Shown: one piece after another, positions 50,469-58,786 of the stretch
Position numbering within the stretch: the stretch's first letter is position 1
Layout of the letters: the number at the start of each line of letters is the position of its first letter
Origin: an uncultured Eubacteriales bacterium
GTDB lineage: Bacteria > Bacillota > Clostridia > Lachnospirales > Lachnospiraceae
Direction of reading: 5' to 3'
Assembly: GCA_900549105.1 (NCBI GenBank)
Contig: URND01000006.1
Coordinates: 1-58,786, forward strand
Length of the DNA: 58,786 bases
Program-made: the position numbers and the translations under genes
Notes under the pieces: generated by a model
Told to the model about the DNA's origin: nothing
What the model saw: the letters and a program-made list of their open reading frames with translations, nothing else
The model's database searches: none

Positions 50469-52789
50469 AAGCAGCCGGGCTTCCCACCCAATAAAAGTGC
50501 CGTAATCGCCAATCTCTTTATCATAAAAGGCCCGAAACTCATCCGACAGCGGATAATTATCCAGCTCATATCTCCGAAATCTTTTTTTCCGCCTTTATCC
50601 GCATCTGTATCCGCCTGTTTTTTCAACTGCACATATTCATTACCCAACAGCCGTTTTTCACCGAGTATGGTTTCATATTCGTAATGCTTATTTTTCTCAA
50701 TCAGCCCATCCAGCTTTTTCGTCTTCTGAATCAGTTCTTTTTCTGACAAGGTCAAACAGCGAAACACTGCATCCCGTCCTTCCACGGATTTCGGAATTTC
50801 TTCCGGCGCTTCCGGGTCATAGAGCCCGAATCCCTTCTGTTCTGATATATCCGCTGTCTGTTGGCCAAGAATTTCTCCCAGCAACACCTTTTCCTTGTCC
50901 GTTGGCGTCTCTATCATTTCAGCCAGTGTCCGCACCCGGCAATAGAAATCAGCTTTCTCTTTCTGTTTGGATAAGCGGAGTAAAATATCCAGCCCGGCGC
51001 TCCGCTTTTCCTCCCGCTTATCTGCCAGCAGTCTCTTTAGACATTCCTCCATATCCTCATCCTTCTGCTTCATAAGAAGTTCCAGAAGCTCACTGCGCAG
51101 GTTACTCCGTTTAAACCGCAGCATATCCTCTATCTGCCGGTAATCCTCCGGCCCAAGGGACAGTCGCTTCACCATCATAATGGCCTTCTGAGACGTTGAT
51201 TCCTCTGCATTTCCCATATAACCGATCAGAAGCCTGCGCTGAGCTTCGTTTGCCGGATGGTACAGAAGCAAATTAACGAGATAACCTCTGTCATAACTGC
51301 TGCCGGATATCTCTCCCAGCAGCCCTGCCATCTGCGTCATCTTTTCCTCATCCTGAAGGACGTAGGCCGTAAAGGCCAGTTGTCGGAGCACATCGGATGG
51401 CGTAAGCTCCACCCGATACCACGGGAAGATACAGGGATCATAGACAAGTCCCTTTTTCGGCAGCCGTCCATAAATTTCCCAAAATTTCTCATACTGCCGC
51501 TCCGCATCCTGCCGATTTTCAAAATAATCTGTCAGCACCGGCTTTTGCGGCTCAGCCGCATTTCTCGGAGTTACCCGTTCCTCATATAACAATCCCCGAA
51601 TCCAACCGCTCAGCCGCACGGTATAAGCAGGCATAAAGGCTGCCACCAGCTCCAGATCATCCGTATATTCCAACACTGCCTTTCGTGCCATGCGGATTTT
51701 GTAGTTATCCTCAAACAGATTTTGATTATAAAAAGAAGCCGTCAGCTTCTGATTTTTCGTACCATGATCAATCAATTCCGTCATCGCCCCAATTGCCTGC
51801 TCTGCTTCTTCAAAGCCCAGAGCCCACAGAGCTGCGCTGATGGCAATGGAATCATTTGTCTTCAACTGTTCCCGGCAGAAGGACCGATCTCTCAGACATT
51901 GGCTCATCAGACTTAAAAGCTTTCCGTTAACTCGTTCCACGCTCTTCTCATCAAAAATTCCAATCCAGGTAGAAACCGCCCGTTTCACCGATGAATAACG
52001 AATCAAATCATGCTCTTCTATCACCTGCAATAGTATCAAAAAGGCTTCCTTCGTCCCCTCATCCATGGTCTCACAGATTACCTGCCGCAGCCCTTCCTGC
52101 AGCCGGGCAGCCAAAAGAAGATCGCCCAGCAATTTATGTAACTCCCGGTTATCCGAACGGAGAATCCCCAAAATCATCTCCCTGTCCAGATAGGCCGTGT
52201 TATTTTCGCTGAGAATCAGATCCCGGAATGCCCGGATGACTGCCTCATTGCCGCGGTCAATCTCGGCTGCATAAATCAGGCTGAAATTATTGTTAAAGCT
52301 CCATTCATGCTTGATATAATCCCGTTTTTCCTCATCCATCCGCCGGTAAATATAATCCTCCAGCCGGTCGCCCAAATAGAACAATTTCTCATAGGTAGTT
52401 AAAAGAGAAAAAACAAGGCGCCCCTGAGGGCCATACCCCGCTGTCCGCACCGTTCTTCTGTTCCAGCCATAGGAAAAGGGAAACTGGTTCAGCTTATCAA
52501 TAATATAAAGATAGGAGTCCTGATAAACTTTTGGAACAAATGCGTCCAAAAGGCCTTTATGTACCCGGAAGCCCGGCAGCAATCCTTTCTTCCGAAACCA
52601 GCCGGACGGGGTACTTTCCCCTTCATAAAAGCTTTTGATGACCTGTGCTGTCTTTTCTCCGCCATCTCGGTCCACCACTTCCCGGGCCAGCTCCCGGTCC
52701 CGCCCCGTAATCTTTTCTATACGCCGGTTCAATTCCTCTTTCCGCCTATCAGTAATCGCCCGCCTTGTGTTGTAATCAAATTCCGCCAT
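50465..52789 (-). CDS. DUF5724/DUF4132-type protein, N-terminal part
   Basis: The 774-aa frame starts with GGGAGG about 10 nt upstream and is helix-rich with HEAT-like repeats (for example QKAIMMVKRLSLGPEDY, SAGLDILLRLSKQKEK). About 733 residues belong to the family. The last 41, after GGKK, are out of frame and end at a chance stop. A -1 shift at A7 would join it to the downstream frame to make about 1720 aa, the expected size for a single family member. It starts 1 nt after the 139-aa gene stop, so it is coupled to it. Confidence 0.76.
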   Translation of the reverse strand: MAEFDYNTRRAITDRRKEELNRRIEKITGRDRELAREVVDRDGGEKTAQVIKSFYEGESTPSGWFRKKGLLPGFRVHKGLLDAFVPKVYQDSYLYIIDKLNQFPFSYGWNRRTVRTAGYGPQGRLVFSLLTTYEKLFYLGDRLEDYIYRRMDEEKRDYIKHEWSFNNNFSLIYAAEIDRGNEAVIRAFRDLILSENNTAYLDREMILGILRSDNRELHKLLGDLLLAARLQEGLRQVICETMDEGTKEAFLILLQVIEEHDLIRYSSVKRAVSTWIGIFDEKSVERVNGKLLSLMSQCLRDRSFCREQLKTNDSIAISAALWALGFEEAEQAIGAMTELIDHGTKNQKLTASFYNQNLFEDNYKIRMARKAVLEYTDDLELVAAFMPAYTVRLSGWIRGLLYEERVTPRNAAEPQKPVLTDYFENRQDAERQYEKFWEIYGRLPKKGLVYDPCIFPWYRVELTPSDVLRQLAFTAYVLQDEEKMTQMAGLLGEISGSSYDRGYLVNLLLYHPANEAQRRLLIGYMGNAEESTSQKAIMMVKRLSLGPEDYRQIEDMLRFKRSNLRSELLELLMKQKDEDMEECLKRLLADKREEKRSAGLDILLRLSKQKEKADFYCRVRTLAEMIETPTDKEKVLLGEILGQQTADISEQKGFGLYDPEAPEEIPKSVEGRDAVFRCLTLSEKELIQKTKKLDGLIEKNKHYEYETILGEKRLLGNEYVQLKKQADTDADKGGKKDFGDMSWIIIRCRMSFGPFMIKRLAITALLLGGKPGCF
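50582..50588 (-). other. A7 slippery tract / frameshift site
   Basis: The mRNA reads GGC GGA AAA AAA GAT; slipping back one base on the seven A gives AGA TTT CGG and restores the downstream family frame. An A-AAA-AAG/A-AAA-AAA heptamer is a classic -1 frameshift site and also a mutational hotspot. Programmed shift, phase variation, inactivation and sequencing error are all possible. Confidence 0.7.
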
Positions 52790-52790
52790 T

Positions 52791-53210
52791 CTACCACATC
52801 CTCCCCGCCAGCATAGTTAATCTGACAAATGTAAATACACTATCATCCCGTATCGAAATTATCTCGTCCAAATCTTCCAGAGATTTCTCATCCAGAAAAA
52901 TTCGATAAATCCCGTCCGCAAAGCATTGCAGCGCATTCTCTTGTGCCTTCCGTAAATCCGCCTTATGCTCTCCATAATTGACGCCAAAAGAAATCTTTCC
53001 TGCCGCAGCCCGGTCATCGATTTCCCCCTTTGTCATATAAGATAAAATATCTGAAGCTTCCATCCGCTGATTATATTCCTGCACGCCTGCTTCCGTAACT
53101 GCGCAGATCAGCTCCCGAACCGTGGAAGGCCGGCCCTGAATTTCGTAGCACACAGGCTCTACAGACTGTCTACGCTTCCCCATCGATTTCAAATTTACCT
53201 GAATTTTCAT
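52791..53210 (-). CDS. Unrecognised 139-aa protein in the helicase/DUF4132 cassette
   Basis: The protein starts MKIQVNLKSMGKRRQSVEP with AGGAG 6 nt upstream. Its pattern is a small beta-rich start, a helix (TVRELICAVTEAGVQEYNQ), and a C-terminal strand (DSVFTFVRLTMLAGRMW). No known domain is recognised. It is coupled to the DUF4132-type gene (1-nt gap) and lies 85 nt after the helicase gene, so it is a constant small partner in this cassette at least here. Confidence 0.68.
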   Translation of the reverse strand: MKIQVNLKSMGKRRQSVEPVCYEIQGRPSTVRELICAVTEAGVQEYNQRMEASDILSYMTKGEIDDRAAAGKISFGVNYGEHKADLRKAQENALQCFADGIYRIFLDEKSLEDLDEIISIRDDSVFTFVRLTMLAGRMW

Positions 53211-53295
53211 ATCTATCTCCTATAATTTATTAAAGCATGTTCTTTATAATAGGCCAGTTTATAATGTTTACCAAAATTCATCTTCGAGCTTAGCA

Positions 53296-56200
53296 TCAAT
53301 TTTGTATATCCGCCTTCACCTCCGCAGCAAACAGTTTCTTTTTTCCTTCTTCTGGAACAAAAGATATTTTATTACCCTTTTGAATCACTTCTGCCGCAGG
53401 CCCCATGTTGGAATAAATGCTTTCGGTAATGGAATATTCTTTTCCGTCATCACCAATGACATAGGCATAAAAACTTTTTGCCCCCTTTCCAACATATTTA
53501 ACTGTTCCTGTAATACGTCTTAAATCCGCATCTATAACGGGTTTCTTCGTTTCGGCAACCCGTACATCCAACACAGTCTTATGTACCTGGTCATCCACAA
53601 GTTCCGGGTGCTGATTTTTGTATTGTCTGATAATCCGATCCGTATCTGTCACAACATCACAGCCGAGCCCGAGATACAATTTCTTATCACCGATAATATA
53701 AAACTCCTCTTTAGCCCTCGTAGCCGCAACGTTCATTATATTTGCTTCAGTCACCGCCCAGCGCGCTGCACCGCTGCTCTGACGGTCAGCACCGAGCACA
53801 AAAAATACGATTGGAGCTTCTTTTCCCTGAAACGTATGGACGGTTCCAACATTGGTCGGCTTTCCATGTCCATCATATCTGGTAAAGCCAATTTTCCGTA
53901 ATTTCCGCGAAAGCTGATATGCCACATTGGAAAACGGCGTAATCACATAAATCACATCTTTTTCTTTTTTATCTAAAATTTTCGGATTTCTATCGCTCAT
54001 CTCCTTGAGCTTTTGCAAAAGGAATTCCCCCTGCTCCTCCACATACTTATTGTTCGCCGTTCCACCAACATCAAACCACCCTGTTTTTCCGTACTTTTTC
54101 ATTCCCTGCACCATAAATCCGTCATAAGAAATCATGTTTGAAATTGTAAACATCGGATACTGGCATCTTCTATGTACCCATAGTGGAATACCCACCCATG
54201 AATCCTCACATTTGTCCTGTTTTCGATAAAATCCATATTGACTCGCCGCATCTACTAAGGTCTGCACAGATGCCGATGCAGATAAATATTTTTCCGTCAC
54301 TCCAAAATGCCCGCCCAGCATATGCAGGGTATTGGAATCCAGTGTAAGAACCGGTTTAATCTGCAGCGGATCACCCACCACCATCACATGCCTGCTTCGA
54401 TAAATCGCACCGACTGCCGCCTGTGGCAGCGCTTGTCCCGCTTCATCGATAAAAAGATGCCCCAGCGTCTCTTCCTTAAGATTTTTGCACATACGCGAAA
54501 AACTGGCAAAGGTCGAACTAATCACCGGAATTGTCATATTAATCCAGTTCCACGCCGCCTCAATCACAGGTTTTTGCTCCAAATATTTCTCCTGTTGACC
54601 CCAGACAATTATGGCGGCTTTTATGTTTTTTCTATTCTCATAAAGAAATTGTTTCCGAACACGTAATGCCATAACAAACAATTGTGACTGTGCGCCCCGA
54701 TACGATTCGTCAAACCATGGGTTTGACATCTGTAAATCATCATACTCCTGATTCATATCCAACGTTTCTATCTTACTGTCATTTCTAAGCTTCTCATATT
54801 CATGGACTCCTTTTTCCAGAGCTGATATTTTATCTAACTTTGCTCCCCTCCAACTGTCATATTGCCGCTGCAAATCCTCCTGTTTTTTTGTACTTGACTC
54901 CAATTTTGTCTGACATGAAAGAATGTTGTTATTAATTTCTTTCTCCCGTTTGCTGTATTCTATATCCTCATCACTTAACTTTACAAGTTGAGCCGTAATC
55001 TCATTTAACCTACTTCTATATTCCTCTTTCTTTTTCTTTCCTGCAAAGAAGCTGGGGCGTTGTCCCTTGTACACCTGAAGGCACTGGGTCATACTTTCCA
55101 TGTTTTTTCGGACAGTTTCTGCTTTATTTTGTACATCCTCCAGCTGAGTTTGCAGCTGTTCCAACTGCTGCCGGCATTCCTGGCTGATTTCTTCAAGCTT
55201 CTGAAGTTCTGCATACAGTTCATTCTCTTTCTTCCCTGATTCTTTTTGATAATTGGCACAAACCCGTTCCAGCTCCTTAGTGCATTTCTGATATGCCCGA
55301 ATACTATCTGCAAATGCCTGCGTTTTTATTTGAATCGCTTTTACTCCCTCATAATGCTTCAAAAATTGTTTATATATATCTTGATCCGGCAGATATTCCT
55401 CCTCCAGATATTTGTGAATGTGCTTCATATTCTTGAGAATATTGGCCATATTATCCGCTTTTCCACCCTCGAGGGAAAATACTCCCCAAAACTTTTCTTC
55501 TCCCGGAACAAATTCTTTTACCAGCTCTTCCCTTTTCTTACCATTCTCATCCTCCATCCACTCTATGGATAGCTTCGCATTCGATATCTCACGAAAATAG
55601 TCTGCCTCTTTGAGTTCCTCAAACAAAGATTTGTCAATTTCCTTACTCAGCGGAAGTTCATTCACAATGTTTTGAACCGCACCGTTATTCGAGCTCGCAA
55701 CCACGATATTATTTTCAGTAATGTATCCCGGAATCTCTCCAATCGATGCATGGTTAAAATAAATCGTTTTCTCTGTTCCTTCGATAAAATAATTCGGAAG
55801 TTTCGCAATATCATACGCCTGCTGCACGACTAACTGTGCAAATATATCCTTCAAAAGTGTCGTTTTTCCGGTTCCGGGCGGGCCATTGACACTTCGCATC
55901 TGATTGTTATCGAAACCGATGGATAAATTTACCGCAACCTGCTGCATCAGAGAAAGCGCATACTGCGTATTGCTCGGAAACCTTCCCAAAGGATAATTCT
56001 CCGGCTGGAGAATCTGTTCAAACATATGTGGATGAAAATTCACGGAACCTTTTTTGCTGTCAAGGTTCCTGCGTTCCTTTTTATTTCCATACAAATAGGC
56101 TTTCAAATTACCCGTTTCGATTCCCTTTGCTTTTTCCAGATCATCAATGAAAAAAGAATGCAGATTCGTCGCCTCTGTCTCTATATTTCCCAGAAGCTGC

Positions 56201-56733
56201 ATCCGGCAGTTTTCCACATCAATTCCGTATCTACGGAGTTCTTTTTGTACTGCCGCATTAAACTTCTCCGGATCTCTGACTGTCTCGTCAAAATCCTGAA
56301 AAAGCTGATTTTTAAAATTTTCCTCAAATTTCCGGAACTCCGCCTCATGGGGAACTTTTTTGTAATACCGTATGTAAGCACTTTCTGTAAAGAATGTCAT
56401 ATCTTGCAGGAAATTAAGATTCCTGTCAAAATACAGCGCAAAACTGAACTTATCTCCGAGACGAATATCCTCATCCGTCGGTTTCAAATTGTACTTCTCA
56501 CGAAGAATTGCCACTACTTCCCGGAAATTAAAGACACCAAAATAGACAACGACTCCTCCCTTTTGCCGCTGATTCCATTTCTGTTTTTGAATTTCATGTA
56601 GAAACAGAGAATAAAAATCTTGTCCCTGCAAATCATCCATCGTAAGAATAGCCTTATCCCTGAGACTAATGTCGCCCTCCGATAAATGTTCTACCATTAT
56701 CCATGATTCTAAAATCCTATCTTTTTTTATCAT
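53296..56733 (-). CDS. Superfamily 1 DNA2/NAM7-type helicase
   Basis: The 1145-aa protein has Walker A GPPGTGKTTL (about residue 283), Walker B DEAGQALPQAA (about 760), motif III VGDPLQIKP, and the C-terminal motifs GTVHTFQGKEAPIVFF and NVAATRAKEEFYIIGD. A long coiled-coil insert (about 450-640) lies inside the helicase core. The last 70 residues (GTVKYVGKGAKSFYAYVI and on) look like an OB/cold-shock fold that may bind nucleic acid. UPF1-like helicases with such inserts occur in many anti-phage and mobile-element loci. It is first in the cassette; AAGGAG lies 12 nt before the ATG. Confidence 0.88.
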   Translation of the reverse strand: MIKKDRILESWIMVEHLSEGDISLRDKAILTMDDLQGQDFYSLFLHEIQKQKWNQRQKGGVVVYFGVFNFREVVAILREKYNLKPTDEDIRLGDKFSFALYFDRNLNFLQDMTFFTESAYIRYYKKVPHEAEFRKFEENFKNQLFQDFDETVRDPEKFNAAVQKELRRYGIDVENCRMQLLGNIETEATNLHSFFIDDLEKAKGIETGNLKAYLYGNKKERRNLDSKKGSVNFHPHMFEQILQPENYPLGRFPSNTQYALSLMQQVAVNLSIGFDNNQMRSVNGPPGTGKTTLLKDIFAQLVVQQAYDIAKLPNYFIEGTEKTIYFNHASIGEIPGYITENNIVVASSNNGAVQNIVNELPLSKEIDKSLFEELKEADYFREISNAKLSIEWMEDENGKKREELVKEFVPGEEKFWGVFSLEGGKADNMANILKNMKHIHKYLEEEYLPDQDIYKQFLKHYEGVKAIQIKTQAFADSIRAYQKCTKELERVCANYQKESGKKENELYAELQKLEEISQECRQQLEQLQTQLEDVQNKAETVRKNMESMTQCLQVYKGQRPSFFAGKKKKEEYRSRLNEITAQLVKLSDEDIEYSKREKEINNNILSCQTKLESSTKKQEDLQRQYDSWRGAKLDKISALEKGVHEYEKLRNDSKIETLDMNQEYDDLQMSNPWFDESYRGAQSQLFVMALRVRKQFLYENRKNIKAAIIVWGQQEKYLEQKPVIEAAWNWINMTIPVISSTFASFSRMCKNLKEETLGHLFIDEAGQALPQAAVGAIYRSRHVMVVGDPLQIKPVLTLDSNTLHMLGGHFGVTEKYLSASASVQTLVDAASQYGFYRKQDKCEDSWVGIPLWVHRRCQYPMFTISNMISYDGFMVQGMKKYGKTGWFDVGGTANNKYVEEQGEFLLQKLKEMSDRNPKILDKKEKDVIYVITPFSNVAYQLSRKLRKIGFTRYDGHGKPTNVGTVHTFQGKEAPIVFFVLGADRQSSGAARWAVTEANIMNVAATRAKEEFYIIGDKKLYLGLGCDVVTDTDRIIRQYKNQHPELVDDQVHKTVLDVRVAETKKPVIDADLRRITGTVKYVGKGAKSFYAYVIGDDGKEYSITESIYSNMGPAAEVIQKGNKISFVPEEGKKKLFAAEVKADIQN

Positions 56734-56773
56734 TTGTAAGCAAAACTCCTTCGTATCCGTTCGAATTTTCTAT

Positions 56774-56875
56774 CTATTTTTCAATACACTTCGCAATAGG
56801 CAAGTTGAATTTGTCCATATCCCATTTCATATCAATATATTTACCCGAATTAAGTTTGGACAATAAACACACCAT
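56774..56875 (-). other. Possible small ORF or gene remnant upstream of the helicase
   Basis: A 33-residue frame from an ATG at 56875 has a protein-like sequence, MVCLLSKLNSGKYIDMKWDM and on. The open frame extends upstream to residues SLDNDEYVEM before a stop, which suggests the C-terminal remnant of a lost gene rather than a complete small protein. No ribosome-binding site is convincing. Confidence 0.3.
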
Positions 56876-56901
56876 CTCGACATATTCATCATTGTCCAAA
56901 C
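56854..56901. repeat. 11-bp perfect inverted repeat upstream of the helicase
   Basis: GTTTGGACAAT (56854-56864) and ATTGTCCAAAC (56891-56901) are perfect inverted copies 26 nt apart. They lie in the 229-nt gap between the RhuM and helicase genes, overlapping the possible remnant. There is no T run, so a terminator is unlikely; an operator or scar of a small mobile element is possible. Confidence 0.5.
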
Positions 56902-56962
56902 TAAATCAACATCATACAACTCACTCTTTGACCTCGCCATTTGTATAAAAACAATTTTTCTA

Positions 56963-57982
56963 TCAATTCTTATCACTTTTTTTCACTGTGCTGTGAAGAT
57001 TTTTAATACTTTTCAAATACTCTTCTTCAACTGGAGACAAATTCTGTTTCTGATATTTTCTATATTCTTCCGTTGCTTTTTCAATCGCTTGTGTATGACT
57101 TATTGTTCCAGCACCCTGTAAGACTTTTTCTCCTGTATTCTTTAAAACATTATCAAGATGTTCCACATAATCTGCCATATACATTGGATTATGGCGCATC
57201 GCTTGAATTTCCGCAAAATCAAAATATCCAGACACAATATTATTCAAAATTTTTAATTCTTCATCATTAAGGTAATTCTTTGCAATGCTTATATCTTTTA
57301 ATACGGGAAAATCACCAGAAAAGCTCTTCAATCCCATAAAAGGCTGACTTGCATCGGCACGTTCATATATAACCTCTGCTGCTGTATGCCCATGTGCTGC
57401 ATAATGCAATTTGTTTTGCACCATTTTGAAAAACGCAATGGATTCATTACTCTTTGGATCGTAATCAACACTTGTCGCATATAAATCAAGCACCTGCCGA
57501 TACATAACCTTTTCAGATGAACAAATATCCCTTATACGCTCTAATAACTCTTTCCAGTAATTACCGCCACCCAGATTTTTCAGCCGCTCATCATCCATTG
57601 TAAAACCTTTTATCATATACTCTTTTAAGCGCTCAGTGGCCCACCGACGGAAATTTGTGGCAATTTTAGATTTTACTCTATACCCAAGTGAAATAATCAT
57701 ATCAAGATTATAGTGTATTATATTATAGTTCTTTCCATCAGCCGCAGTTGTTCGGAATTTCCGAACAACTGACTTTTCATCCAACTCTTCCTCTTCAAAA
57801 ATATGCTTGATATGCTCACTGATATTAGATTTACTGGTTTGGTAAAGTTCACATAATTGTGCCTGCGTAAGCCAAACAGTTTCATCTTCAAATTTGACAT
57901 CTATTTTCGTCTTTCCGTCTTCCGTTTGATATATAAGAATTTCGTTTCCAACGATATTTGATTTGTCTCGTTTATCCTCCAA
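56963..57982 (-). CDS. RhuM-family protein
   Basis: The 339-aa protein has the RhuM signature: VWLTQAQLCELYQTSKSNISEHI, VVRKFRTTAADGKNYNIIHYN and MIISLGYRVKSKIATNFRRWATERL. It starts at a TTG with AAGGAG 9 nt upstream. RhuM proteins were named from a Salmonella island and are frequent beside restriction or toxin genes. The N-terminal half looks like a DNA-binding winged helix and the second half resembles Fic/Doc-like folds without the canonical HPFx[D/E]GN motif; a histidine-rich YAAHGHTAAEVIYERADAS segment is present. Its presence supports an accessory or defence setting. Confidence 0.87.
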   Translation of the reverse strand: MEDKRDKSNIVGNEILIYQTEDGKTKIDVKFEDETVWLTQAQLCELYQTSKSNISEHIKHIFEEEELDEKSVVRKFRTTAADGKNYNIIHYNLDMIISLGYRVKSKIATNFRRWATERLKEYMIKGFTMDDERLKNLGGGNYWKELLERIRDICSSEKVMYRQVLDLYATSVDYDPKSNESIAFFKMVQNKLHYAAHGHTAAEVIYERADASQPFMGLKSFSGDFPVLKDISIAKNYLNDEELKILNNIVSGYFDFAEIQAMRHNPMYMADYVEHLDNVLKNTGEKVLQGAGTISHTQAIEKATEEYRKYQKQNLSPVEEEYLKSIKNLHSTVKKSDKN

Positions 57983-58041
57983 CTTTCAGTTCTCCTTTTG
58001 CTTTCTAATAGTGTTCAAAAAACAGATTGTATTGTTTTCTT

Positions 58042-58615
58042 CTACTTCACATGTCGTTTTCCATACATAATTCTATAATACTCCCCATCTAATTCTTGAG
58101 ATATTTCACGAACAAGCTTTGACTCCAACGTCGTCACCTCACAAAAGGCGATTGGTTTCCCTGTTGCATCATAGTTGGTCGGAATCTTTTTTTCATCTCG
58201 ATATAGTAAATACTGCTCTAACTCTTCGACAAACATTTCCATTACCGGCTTATTCTTCCCACTACCATCAAAATACCATCTGAAATGCCAAACATGCTGA
58301 TTTGTCTATATGGTAATAATCTAAATAAAATTTCATTTTTTCTTCTAAAGACATACTATCTTGATATTTATTCAAAGTGTGAAGAAGATATTTACAATGG
58401 TACATGAATCCTTCAAGTGTAGAGCGTTTCTCATGAAAATAAGTGACAAGAGACGTTAATGCGGATAGTAAGGCACTTCCAAAAACAGCAAGGCAAACAT
58501 TTATCCAAAAATCTGCTTCCTCACAAATGACAAAATAACGTAAGAACAAGCAAAGTGTAAGCGATAGAAAAGAAATAATCCCACAAATTACAGTTAATCT
58601 TTTATAAGGTCGCAT
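58042..58615 (-). pseudogene. Frameshifted small membrane protein
   Basis: An N-terminal frame (58615-58268) encodes two membrane helices (LTVICGIISFLSLTLCLFL and INVCLAVFGSALLSALTSLV) and then YLDYYHI before running out of frame to a stop. The +1 frame directly overlaps and continues sensibly (HVWHFRWYFDGSG, then FVEELEQYLLYRDEKK) to 58042. Together they would make a protein of about 190 aa. A one-base insertion near 58310 explains the break. The family is not recognised; two-helix proteins with long cytoplasmic tails are common effectors in defence islands. Confidence 0.6.
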
Positions 58616-58657
58616 ATTTGTTTTTCCCCTTTCTTTAGCTTGTACATTGTTATAAAT

Positions 58658-58786
58658 TCAATTACTTCTCAATGCATAGATCATCCGAAAATGCTCCAAT
58701 GCCTCCCTTATAGCCGTTTCTTTCTCCGGCAGGCATTTCGGCTGTCTGGAATTTTCTGATTTCGGCAGATTATAATTCGCTCTCTC
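58658..58786 (-). CDS. C-terminal end of an unidentified gene
   Basis: The frame is open from the window edge to a TGA at 58660-58658, giving 42 residues that end EALEHFRMIYALRSN. The basic, helical tail is too short to assign. It lies 42 nt upstream of the frameshifted membrane protein on the same strand. Confidence 0.5.
   Translation of the reverse strand, partial: ERANYNLPKSENSRQPKCLPEKETAIREALEHFRMIYALRSN

Noticed and set aside
1..58786. tRNA, rRNA, CRISPR array or replication origin
   Set aside because: None was found on reading both strands; short tRNA-like stems were not supported by a full cloverleaf.

Overview
The window looks like a chromosomal segment of a gut Firmicute, most likely a member of the Lachnospiraceae. 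This rests on CodY, an HPr with both His15 and Ser46, a CdaA/CdaR c-di-AMP pair, a clostridial-type LeuA, meso-diaminopimelate dehydrogenase, a bile-salt-hydrolase-type enzyme, a BY-kinase exopolysaccharide (EPS) locus, and surface proteins with dockerin and cohesin-like modules. The species cannot be fixed from the sequence alone.

Layout. (1) 1-376: 3' end of an IS110-family transposase. (2) 457-13933, minus strand: an EPS locus read right to left from a sigma-A-like promoter at 13906-13933. It encodes a PHP-type tyrosine phosphatase, BY-kinase, Wzz-type chain-length protein, class B sortase, LytR-CpsA-Psr ligase, a small SPKTG-anchored surface protein, the priming sugar-phosphate transferase, a hexapeptide acetyltransferase, three glycosyltransferases, a polysaccharide pyruvyl transferase and an FrhB-like Fe-S protein. 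A decayed acyltransferase lies inside it, an intrinsic terminator follows the priming transferase, and no Wzx flippase or Wzy polymerase is visible. (3) 14072-22737, minus strand: a secreted C39-like/SH3b protein, GNAT acetyltransferase, leuA, HPr, cdaR, cdaA and two membrane proteins of unknown role. (4) 22988-28733: a PurF paralogue that appears to have lost its glutaminase residues, a bile salt hydrolase, ddh, and a LytTR/GHKL two-component system with a probable autoregulatory operator. (5) 28859-33176, minus strand: tsf, rpsB, codY and an alanine/sodium symporter, with readable promoters, terminators and an rpsB leader structure. (6) 33255-38381: a NarL-type two-component system divergent from a three-gene ABC-2 exporter, with a perfect palindrome between them.

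(7) 38497-58786 is accessory in character. It holds an autoregulated HTH/ORF6N-PLD pair, an unrecognised protein, a two-gene surface system (a 1785-residue M60 metalloprotease with a dockerin, followed by a wall-anchored protein with a cohesin-like domain and a FIVAR module), a three-gene cassette (SF1 helicase, 139-aa protein, giant DUF5724/DUF4132-type protein split by a -1 frameshift at an A7 tract), a RhuM-family protein and a frameshifted membrane protein.

The two strongest candidates for an undescribed system are the dockerin-M60/cohesin-anchor pair, which could be a minimal cell-surface mucin-degrading complex, and the helicase/139-aa/DUF4132 cassette, which could be a defence locus. 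Both functional readings are inferences from domain content and gene order.
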